Shown in pieces: positions 24,104 to 30,194 of a stretch of 30,194 bases of DNA. Position numbers and translations under genes: made by a program. Every line of letters starts with the position of its first letter. Within the stretch, counting starts at the first letter, position 1. Origin of the DNA: JBAXLO01 sp037134755 (lineage in GTDB: Bacteria; Bacteroidota; Bacteroidia; Bacteroidales; JACABE01); the NCBI GenBank assembly GCA_037134755.1, contig JBAXLO010000030.1, positions 1-30,194 of the forward strand, written 5' to 3'. The notes below the pieces were generated by a model, which was not told the origin of the DNA, ran no database searches, and saw only the letters and a program-made list of their open reading frames with translations.

Positions 24104-25180
24104 TTAAAAATCTACTTCAACACCTAATGAAGTAGCCACCTGCCTTAATTCATCCACCACTTTATCCATCACAGGAATACCTTGGAGCATATGAATAGCT
24201 TCCCACTCTCTTTCAGGTTCGCCGGGGATCAACACTTTATGTTCTTCGTCGATAGAATGAGCATTCTTAAAAGTCTCAATCCAAGTATCCATCTTCAATT
24301 TAAAATCTTCGGTAGTTTGAAAAGCATCAATGCGCATTGCCCCAAAAAAGTGCCCGGTACCTTTTCCATTGCCAGTCTCTTTAACTGGTAGATACGCCAC
24401 CGAAGGAGGTACGAAAGGTCCAAAACCAGCCCCTGACAACAACGCAGAAAAAATATCGACCACCGAACCTAAACAATAGCCCTTATGACTTCCGTGTTCA
24501 TAATCACCACCTAAAGGGAGGATAGCCCCACCTTCGGTAAGAATATTCGGATTGGTTGAAGACATACCCGTTTTATCCTGAACGTATCCCAATGGCGCTT
24601 CGATCCCCTTTTTATGCATAACATCGAGCTTTCCACGAGCAATCGGCGTGGTCGCAAAATCTGCAACAAAAGGTGGATACTTTCCGGCAGGTATCGCAAC
24701 TGCAATAGGATTAGTGCCAAGCAATCTGTCGAGGGAAAAAGTAGGTGCGACCAAAGGATTAGCATTTGTCATGGTAATACCAATCATATCATGCTTCAAC
24801 GCAAGCATCGCGTAGTGTCCAGCAATGCCAAAATGGTTGGAATTATTAACTGCAACCCATCCCGTACCAACTTCTTTGGCTTTTTGAATTGCAATATTCA
24901 TTGCAAAATCTCCTGCAACCATTCCCAAAGCAGCATCAGCGTCAATTACTGCAGTTGAGGGCGTTTGATGAGTAATTTTTATGTTAGGCAAAGGATTAAG
25001 CCTCCCATTCTGATATAAATTAATATAGTCCTTAAGCCTTATAACTCCGTGCGAATTAATGTTTCGGAGTTCCGCAGCCATTAAAACATTCGCCGAAATA
25101 TTTGCATGCTCTGTAGAACATCCAATTTTAATCAAAATATCAATAATAATCTTCCTTAAAGCATCGTAAGTAAATATCAT
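24104..25180 (-). CDS. LDH2 family (malate/L-lactate/ureidoglycolate-type) dehydrogenase
   Basis: 358 residues, usual length for the family. Motifs: INSHGVIRL (SHG at 43-45), NNSNHFGIAG at 112-121, LGTNPIAVAIP at 154-164, DFATTPIARG and GSHKGYCL at 230-237. The family reduces 2-oxo acids with NAD(P)H; members act on malate, lactate, ureidoglycolate, sulfolactate or diketogulonate, and the substrate cannot be assigned here. It converges on hddC with 24 bases between stops and no evident terminator. It shares a narrow divergent promoter region with the gene at 25292. Confidence 0.9.
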   Translation of the reverse strand: MIFTYDALRKIIIDILIKIGCSTEHANISANVLMAAELRNINSHGVIRLKDYINLYQNGRLNPLPNIKITHQTPSTAVIDADAALGMVAGDFAMNIAIQKAKEVGTGWVAVNNSNHFGIAGHYAMLALKHDMIGITMTNANPLVAPTFSLDRLLGTNPIAVAIPAGKYPPFVADFATTPIARGKLDVMHKKGIEAPLGYVQDKTGMSSTNPNILTEGGAILPLGGDYEHGSHKGYCLGSVVDIFSALLSGAGFGPFVPPSVAYLPVKETGNGKGTGHFFGAMRIDAFQTTEDFKLKMDTWIETFKNAHSIDEEHKVLIPGEPEREWEAIHMLQGIPVMDKVVDELRQVATSLGVEVDF

Positions 25181-25252
25181 AAGTAGTAATTTATTCGTTT
25201 AACTAAAAAATAATTTCATTAATATTAAGTTTATTTATGATGAAATTACCGG

Positions 25253-25282
25253 CAAAAGTATTAATTTTGTACTAACATTCAA
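25253..25282 (-). promoter_or_regulatory. Promoter of the LDH2 family gene
   Basis: On the minus strand TTG (complement of 25280-25282) is followed after 19 nt by TACTTTTG (complement of 25253-25260), a good match to the Bacteroidota consensus. The leader would be ~65 nt. Confidence 0.65.
25262..25269 (+). promoter_or_regulatory. -7 box for the gene at 25292, facing the LDH2 promoter
   Basis: TAATTTTG matches TAnnTTTG, 22 nt before the ATG. It lies between the -7 and -33 elements of the opposite promoter, so polymerase can occupy only one of them at a time. Confidence 0.5.
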
Positions 25283-25291
25283 CTAATAAAT

Positions 25292-25798
25292 ATGTATTAC
25301 ATTTTTTTTGAAGAAGAGCAGCGTTTTACAAATAGATGGCTATGGCTATTACTAAGCTGTACATCAATAGTATTCATTTATGAGATTTTTGGGCAAGTAC
25401 TAGTTCATAAATCTATAGCAGACTATTCACAAAAAGATAATATCCTTATTTTGATGGGTATTATCCCCCTTGTGATAATGTATTTGTTCTATAAAATAAA
25501 ATTTACCACGCGTATTGATAATGAAGGTATCTATTATCAGTTTTATCCCTTTCATTTAAGAGAAAAAAAGATTAGTTGGGACGAAATTGATACGATTTAT
25601 GTTAGAAAATATAAGCCAATAATAGAATATGGCGGTTGGGGGATAAGGATTAAGCCATTTAAAAAAGATATAGCTTATAATATTTGGGGCAATTGGGGCT
25701 TACAAATTGAAAAATCGAATGGCAAAAGGATATTATTGGGAACCCAATGTCCTGAAGACATTAAAAGAGCTATTCTGGAGATCGAAGGTAAACGTTAA
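25292..25798 (+). CDS. Small membrane protein, two helices plus a PH-like soluble domain
   Basis: 168 residues. Two membrane helices are seen at ~17-38 and ~50-67, followed by ~100 residues with alternating strands: TRIDNEGIYYQFYPF, KISWDEIDTIYVRKY, GGWGIRIKPF, GLQIEKSNGKRILLGTQ and PEDIKRAILEI. This layout resembles bacterial PH-like domain membrane proteins, but I do not recognise a named family. It is 18 nt upstream of the TPR gene and probably in one transcript with it and ftsE. Role unknown. Confidence 0.7.
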   Translation: MYYIFFEEEQRFTNRWLWLLLSCTSIVFIYEIFGQVLVHKSIADYSQKDNILILMGIIPLVIMYLFYKIKFTTRIDNEGIYYQFYPFHLREKKISWDEIDTIYVRKYKPIIEYGGWGIRIKPFKKDIAYNIWGNWGLQIEKSNGKRILLGTQCPEDIKRAILEIEGKR

Positions 25799-25816
25799 AT
25801 AAGCTAGAAATAAGAA

Positions 25817-26392
25817 ATGAGAAGATTATTAATAATTTTTATATTTAGCATAGGTTTGATAAGCTCTGTTTTATCACAATCAGCTATTAATTATAATAAT
25901 TATTTGAACAACGGAAGATTATTGGTGATAAAAGGGGAATATGCTTTGGGGATATTAAGTATGGATAGTGCATTACAAGCATCTCCAGGCAGTTTGATAA
26001 TAAATAAGGATAGAGGTTATGCAGAAATGCAACTCAAAAAATACAATCAAGCCATTGAAGATTTTAATAAAATACTTAATAAAAATCCAAATGCGATAGA
26101 TGTACATCTTCAAAGGGGTATTGCATATTATCATATAAGCAAAATAGATTCAGCAATGTATGATATACAAAAAGTGCTGAATGATAATCTTTATCATAGA
26201 GAAGCTAAAGATTATATGAGCTATGTAGAAAGTGGTAAAAAACTTATAGAACAACAAAATAGGGCACAATTAAAGATTGAACAGGATAAAATAGAACAAT
26301 TAAGACTAGAAAAGACAAAGGAAAAGGAAAAAATAATAAGAGGGGCAAAGAACCCGCTAGCATTTTGGTATAGCGTATTTGAAACATGGTAA
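25817..26392 (+). CDS. Exported TPR protein with a charged C-terminal helix
   Basis: 191 residues. Signal peptide at ~1-20 (LLIIFIFSIGLISSVLSQS). Residues ~28-135 contain three tetratricopeptide repeats, the clearest being YNQAIEDFNKILNKNPNAID and VHLQRGIAYYHISKIDSAMYD. Residues ~137-172 are almost all Glu, Lys, Gln and Leu and likely form a coiled coil. TPR proteins scaffold other proteins; the partner here is unknown. It lies 18 nt after the membrane-protein gene and 33 nt before the ABC ATPase gene, so all three are probably co-expressed, but no shared pathway is established. Confidence 0.78.
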   Translation: MRRLLIIFIFSIGLISSVLSQSAINYNNYLNNGRLLVIKGEYALGILSMDSALQASPGSLIINKDRGYAEMQLKKYNQAIEDFNKILNKNPNAIDVHLQRGIAYYHISKIDSAMYDIQKVLNDNLYHREAKDYMSYVESGKKLIEQQNRAQLKIEQDKIEQLRLEKTKEKEKIIRGAKNPLAFWYSVFETW

Positions 26393-26425
26393 AAAAATAA
26401 TAAGAATTTTAATAAAAAAGGAAAT

Positions 26426-27109
26426 ATGTCGGAACATACAATTATTTCAATAGATAATTTAGCAGTTTATCAGCGCAACATACTCGTATTGTCGGGTGTA
26501 AATGTAGAAATAGAGAAAGGCGAATTTGTTTATCTGATTGGTAAAACAGGTACAGGCAAAAGCTCACTACTTAAAACCCTTTACGGAGATCTTCCTGTGA
26601 AAGAAGGAAATGCTATTGTTGCCGGACATAGTTTGAAAGACATAAAAAAGAAAGAAATTCCTTTCTTAAGAAGAAAATTAGGGATAGTATTCCAGGATTT
26701 TCAACTATTAATAGATAGAAGTGTAAGCGAAAATTTATTTTTTGTGCTTAAAGCAACAGGTTGGAAAGACAAAAATTTAATGCAGGAGCGGGTAAATTTA
26801 GTATTAGAGAAGGTTGGATTAGGTACTAAGGGCTTCAAAATGCCTCATCAGCTATCTGGAGGAGAACAGCAGAGAGTATCAATAGCCAGAGCCTTATTAA
26901 ATGATCCTGAAGTGATACTAGCAGACGAACCAACGGGAAACATAGACCCGGGGACGTCGGAAGAAATAATTAAATTGCTAAAAGAAATAAGTGAAAGCGG
27001 TAGAGCAGTTCTTATGGCGACTCACGATTTTATGATGATAGAGAAATTTCCTTCTCGCACGCTTAGATGTGAGAATGGGAAGGTATTAACGGGTCAGGAA
27101 ACCGATTAA
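26426..27109 (+). CDS. ftsE: FtsE-type ABC ATP-binding protein
   Basis: 227 residues, single ABC ATPase domain. Walker A GKTGTGKS at 39-46, Q-loop Gln90 in IVFQDFQLL, signature LSGGEQQR at 143-150, Walker B VILADE at 163-168 and switch His200. The FQDFQLLIDRSVSENLFF stretch and overall length fit FtsE, the cytoplasmic ATPase that works with FtsX to control peptidoglycan hydrolases during division. No ftsX lies next to it, as is often the case in Bacteroidota. A LolD/MacB-like export ATPase is the main alternative. Its last 24 bases overlap the end of the convergent glycosyltransferase gene. Confidence 0.8.
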   Translation: MSEHTIISIDNLAVYQRNILVLSGVNVEIEKGEFVYLIGKTGTGKSSLLKTLYGDLPVKEGNAIVAGHSLKDIKKKEIPFLRRKLGIVFQDFQLLIDRSVSENLFFVLKATGWKDKNLMQERVNLVLEKVGLGTKGFKMPHQLSGGEQQRVSIARALLNDPEVILADEPTGNIDPGTSEEIIKLLKEISESGRAVLMATHDFMMIEKFPSRTLRCENGKVLTGQETD

Positions 27110-28213
27110 TTTATTTAAATTAGCTTGATTGGAATAGTTTTCGGATAATACTTTCTGACGGAGTTCAACATCTGAATAATTAAATTCAGTATCAAACAAC
27201 AGTTTAATCTTATCTTTAAGATTATTCGGATTATCAGCAATGACACATAAGCTCTCTAAGTTAGTGCCGGCAAGCATTTTACTATTTACTACACAATACC
27301 GACCGCGATAAAGAGTATTTAATAACTTTAACTTAAGCCCGGTTGCCTGAAAAGTAACCAAAATATTAATCTGAGCATCGTTGATAAGCTTATTCATAGT
27401 ATCCTCATCGGGATTGGCTATCAAAGTAATGTTTTTGTGTTTAGCTATCAAATTAGACAGGCTTTCTGAAGGATTTAAACCGGCAACAATAAGAGGTACT
27501 TCAATATCCTTAAATACTTTCTCAATTAAATAAACAGCAGCCTGATCATTTTCAGGGACAGATAGATTACCATGATATAAAACATAGTTGCCTTTTCCAC
27601 TTTTAACAGTAAAAATATCATTAGAATGAAAGCTTGGAAGATAAACAACCTTATTTAAAGGGAATTTATGCTGTAAATATTCCGTATCGCTCTTAGAAAC
27701 TACTAACATGAGATCAGCATACTTAAGTATTTGTTGGAAAACTCTTAACTTAAGTCCGGCAGAAAGGAAATACAGGCGTTTTAAGAGATTTCTTTCTGAC
27801 TTAAACAGATTATAATAATAAAGATGCTCTATATTGCTTTCGCGATAGATTTTTAAGCGATTAGAAAGTCGTTTATCATTTAAAAAATAACAAGTATGGA
27901 GTCCTTCAAAAAGAATAGGATAGTCGTTTTTTAATAAATTGCTTATCAAATCTTCCGATTTCCTGCTGCTAACTATATATGGTTTATAACTAAGCGCCGA
28001 AAGTATGTTTGTATTTCGCTTATAGTAGTATATTTCATAACATAACTTATTTAAATCTTCAGGAATCTCTCTGCCATATTCAAAACAATGCAAATGAACC
28101 TTAACACCTGCTGAATGAAGTGCTTTAAGTTTGTAATAAACATCAATTACTCCTCCATAATTAGGTGGATAGGGGATGTTGAACGAAACTATATGTAGGT
28201 GAATCTCAGACAT
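27086..28213 (-). CDS. GT4-like glycosyltransferase (second of the pair)
   Basis: 375 residues, GT-B fold. The N-terminal loop is VSFNIPYPPNYGGVIDVYYKLKAL; the middle has ADLMLVVSKSDTEYL; the donor domain shows VLYHGNLSVPENDQAAVYLI and later GLKLKLLNTLYRGRYCVV, where the usual Glu of the EX7E motif is replaced by this GLKLKL version. It starts inside the 3' end of the upstream glycosyltransferase gene (8-nt overlap), so both are made from one transcript, probably for the same glycan. Acceptor and sugar are unknown. Its last 24 bases overlap ftsE tail to tail. Confidence 0.82.
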   Translation of the reverse strand: MSEIHLHIVSFNIPYPPNYGGVIDVYYKLKALHSAGVKVHLHCFEYGREIPEDLNKLCYEIYYYKRNTNILSALSYKPYIVSSRKSEDLISNLLKNDYPILFEGLHTCYFLNDKRLSNRLKIYRESNIEHLYYYNLFKSERNLLKRLYFLSAGLKLRVFQQILKYADLMLVVSKSDTEYLQHKFPLNKVVYLPSFHSNDIFTVKSGKGNYVLYHGNLSVPENDQAAVYLIEKVFKDIEVPLIVAGLNPSESLSNLIAKHKNITLIANPDEDTMNKLINDAQINILVTFQATGLKLKLLNTLYRGRYCVVNSKMLAGTNLESLCVIADNPNNLKDKIKLLFDTEFNYSDVELRQKVLSENYSNQANLNKLIGFLTR

Positions 28214-29321
28214 ACTTCATATAAACTTTAATTAGTTCCTGTGCTTCGGTTTCCCAACATAAAATAGCTGCTGCTTTTACAGCATTTTCTCTATATTGCT
28301 TCAACATATCAGTATTATTAAGCATCGAATTTATTTTATCAGCAATATGATGTGGTTCATGGGTCTGAATAAGCTCTCCTACTTTATATTCTTCAATAAT
28401 ATTGCGTACCTCAACTAAATCAGAGGCCAAAATAGGTATTCCGGCGTGGATATAGTCGAAAATCTTGTTAGGTAAACTAAAACGATAGTTAATATTGGTG
28501 TCTTTATCAAGCGTAAAACCTAAATCAGCGTTAGCGGTAAAATTGAATAGCTCTCCGTAAGGTAACTTATTAATAAAAATAACCTTTTCGGTGAGGTTTA
28601 AATCATTAACATCTTTCTTTAAAGTATCAATAACATCACCACTGCCAATGATAAGCAAAATAGAATTATCTATATATTGCATTGAACGAATAAGTTCCTC
28701 CGTACCTCTATCGATATTTATGCCTGCACCCTGGTAAATCAGTATCTTTTTATCTAAAGGAAGCCCAAGTTCTTCTTTTTTCTTTATGACAGTTATTTCC
28801 CGCTTTAGCGGAATGTTTCTAACTATCTTAACATCTATATTATATTGCTTATTATAAATGTTAGCAATGGATTGATTAACAGTAAAGACATGCTTAAGCT
28901 TTGGGAAGATAAACTTTTCTATTTTTGTCCATACTTTACGTGCAAATTGGTTGTGCTCCAATTCGGGGACACCCGTAAAATACTCGTGACTATCATAAAC
29001 TAAAGGTATTTTCTTAAGTTTACTTACAATATAGTTAGGCAAAAGTGTATCAAGGTCGTTGGAGACTAATAAATCAACTTTCCTGAATAACAAAAGGAAC
29101 AACAAACGGAAATTATACTCTGCGTAAAAGAAAATTTCTTTCTCGAAAAGTAAATTCATACGCTCTGTTTTGTATAATCTTGGCTTAAAAGTAAGGCTGT
29201 CTTTCTTTCTTCTTCCGACAAGTAATACCTCGTATCCGCATTTCATTAGCGTTGTACATACCTTATCCACACGTTGATCGGTGGAGAGGTCGTTGATTAC
29301 GGATACGATTACTTTTTTCAA
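28206..29321 (-). CDS. GT4-like glycosyltransferase (first of the pair)
   Basis: 371 residues, GT-B fold. The N-terminus VIVSVINDLSTDQRVDKVCTTL is a form common among Bacteroidota glycosyltransferases; YDSHEYFTGVPEL follows. The donor domain has LIYQGAGINIDRGTEELIRS, then ADLGFTLDKDTNINYRFSLPNKIFDYIHAGIPILAS, with the nucleotide-sugar-binding loop. It overlaps the next gene by 8 nt and probably heads this two-gene leftward operon. No clear -7 box was found upstream. It likely acts at the cytoplasmic face of the inner membrane in surface glycan synthesis; sugar unknown. Confidence 0.85.
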   Translation of the reverse strand: MKKVIVSVINDLSTDQRVDKVCTTLMKCGYEVLLVGRRKKDSLTFKPRLYKTERMNLLFEKEIFFYAEYNFRLLFLLLFRKVDLLVSNDLDTLLPNYIVSKLKKIPLVYDSHEYFTGVPELEHNQFARKVWTKIEKFIFPKLKHVFTVNQSIANIYNKQYNIDVKIVRNIPLKREITVIKKKEELGLPLDKKILIYQGAGINIDRGTEELIRSMQYIDNSILLIIGSGDVIDTLKKDVNDLNLTEKVIFINKLPYGELFNFTANADLGFTLDKDTNINYRFSLPNKIFDYIHAGIPILASDLVEVRNIIEEYKVGELIQTHEPHHIADKINSMLNNTDMLKQYRENAVKAAAILCWETEAQELIKVYMKYV

Positions 29322-29527
29322 ATTATGTTGCTTAAATTAAGGTAACAAAATTATACTTTTTATTTGTGATTACCTAATGTTGGGGTTTTATATGTTAATA
29401 TTTATTTTAAGTAGTATTTGTTTTGAATATTGTTAAAAACAAAAAAGCCTTCGCTATTTAGTTGATGAAAATGTATAACCTAAAATTTTATTACTACTCT
29501 GTTTTATTGTTATTTTTATTAAAATCA

Positions 29528-29566
29528 TAATTATCTTATAATAATATTATAATAAGATGATTATAG
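29528..29566. repeat. AT-rich imperfect palindrome
   Basis: ATAATTATCTTATAATAAT and ATTATAATAAGATGATTAT face each other with one mismatch and one unpaired base. It lies between the glycosyltransferase operon and the truncated fbp, 15 nt before another inverted repeat. Likely a cruciform or terminator-like structure; the function is unknown. Confidence 0.5.
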
Positions 29567-29581
29567 TCTTAACAATACTAT

Positions 29582-29687
29582 CGAAAAGAGTGGATATTGC
29601 TATTCCAAACTTACCCGAGCAATATTAACTAGTGAGAATAGCGTCGGTAACTTTGCCGGAGCAATATCCACTTTTCGGACACTCTTT
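29582..29687. repeat. Inverted-repeat element of ~105 nt
   Basis: Arm 29582-29601 (CGAAAAGAGTGGATATTGCT) pairs with 29660-29677 (AGCAATATCCACTTTTCG), leaving a 2-nt bulge. The left arm's AAAGAGTG can instead pair with CACTCTTT at 29680-29687. GAGCAATAT occurs twice inside (~29637-29646 region and 29659-29667). This could be a structured RNA or the footprint of a small mobile element. The remainder of 29322-29766 is AT-rich with no gene that I can see. Confidence 0.55.
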
Positions 29688-29766
29688 GTAAATGTTTAAT
29701 TGTCTTTAATACTAATGCTTAACATTAATATTAAGAAAAAAATTTAGGTGTTGAATTTTAGTTTAA

Positions 29767-30194
29767 GATTTTAAAAACTCAGATTTTACGCTCGATCCTT
29801 CCGTGGGTTTGTTTATTCGTTCGCATCCAAATATGAAATACCCCGAACAGGGAACCATTTATTCTATCAACGAGTCAAATTATATTTATTTTCCCGAAGC
29901 TATAAAAAAATACATACAGTATTGTCATTTTGATGATCCTGAAACCAATCGCCCATATATTACACGTTATATAGGTTCGATGGTTGCTGATTTCCATAGG
30001 AATCTTATAAAAGGCGGAATCTTTCTTTATCCCGGAACTATCAAGAATCCTTCAGGTAAATTAAGATTGCTTTACGAAGGAAATCCTATAGCTTTTATCG
30101 CCGAACAGGCTGGAGGAAAAGCTTCACATGGCTTTGGAAGAGTATTAGAAATAGAACCAAAAACGATACATCAACGTACGCCTATCTTTGCAGG
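29767..30194 (+). pseudogene. Class I fructose-1,6-bisphosphatase, 5'-truncated and running off the window
   Basis: From 29767, just after an in-frame TAA, the frame reads SDFTLDPSVGLFIRSHPNMK, then YSINESNYIYFPE, ETNRPYITRYIGSMVADFHR, GGIFLYPGTIKNPSGKLR, LLYEGNPIAFIAEQAGG and IHQRTPIFAG at the edge. These are the C-terminal-half blocks of class I FBPase (about residues 190-325 of ~335). The N-terminal half, including the metal-binding DGSSN motif, is absent: the preceding 400 bases hold no trace of it in any frame I read. First possible starts are a GTG at 29803 and an ATG at 29833. It would lack catalytic residues and is most likely a remnant, unless the missing half was displaced. Confidence 0.8.

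Noticed and set aside
24614..24958. 114-codon plus-strand frame opposite the LDH2 gene
   Set aside because: Antisense shadow of a conserved dehydrogenase; the translation has no recognisable motif.

Overview
The window looks like a chromosomal segment from an uncultured or poorly studied member of the Bacteroidota. Evidence for this is the AT-rich composition, several proteins with type IX secretion (T9SS) C-terminal sorting domains, a TonB-dependent receptor paired with a DUF4249 lipoprotein, a DUF5686 protein, the DUF4783-nadC gene pair, and promoters that match the Bacteroidota -7 box (TAnnTTTG) rather than sigma-70 boxes. No rRNA or tRNA gene was recognised.

Layout. 1-2.8 kb: two related T9SS cargo proteins (the first cut by the window edge), followed by an orphan fragment of a third sorting domain. 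2.8-5.1 kb: folB and glnS, divergent. 5.1-8.4 kb: a TonB-dependent receptor with its DUF4249 lipoprotein. 8.4-9.2 kb: a gene graveyard with a broken IS1380-type transposase joined to a scrap of what looks like a GH92 alpha-mannosidase. 9.2-12.9 kb: another T9SS cargo protein and a DUF5686 outer-membrane-type protein. 13.1-13.3 kb: a 21-nt tandem array. 13.3-16.9 kb: a leftward run DUF4783 - nadC - YihY/BrkB - MATE transporter. 17.0-19.3 kb: rlmH and an APC amino-acid permease, overlapping. 19.3-20.5 kb: a 1.2-kb gene-poor region with two further structured tandem arrays (42-nt and 41-nt periods). 20.5-21.0 kb: a DUF4337 membrane protein. 21.2-24.1 kb: a glycosyltransferase - hddA - hddC operon for GDP-D-glycero-D-manno-heptose. 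24.1-25.2 kb: an LDH2-family dehydrogenase. 25.3-27.1 kb: a small membrane protein, a TPR protein and an FtsE-type ATPase. 27.1-29.3 kb: two overlapping GT4 glycosyltransferases. 29.3-30.2 kb: inverted-repeat structures and a 5'-truncated class I fructose-1,6-bisphosphatase.

Working together. Most genes are housekeeping (folate, Gln-tRNA, NAD, rRNA methylation) or cell-envelope genes (T9SS cargo, TonB uptake, glycan assembly, transporters). The heptose kinase and guanylyltransferase next to a glycosyltransferase point to heptose-containing surface glycans, and the GT4 pair 4 kb away may serve the same envelope.

The most unusual material is non-coding. A 9-nt palindromic tandem repeat occurs at four intergenic sites. 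At two of them it forms the same composite: stop codon, repeats, AGTTRTAAT, hairpin terminator. Separate arrays with 21, 42-43 and 41-nt periods carry hairpin-forming cores. These repeat systems are the best candidates for something undescribed. All family assignments come from reading the translated sequences; no database search was run.
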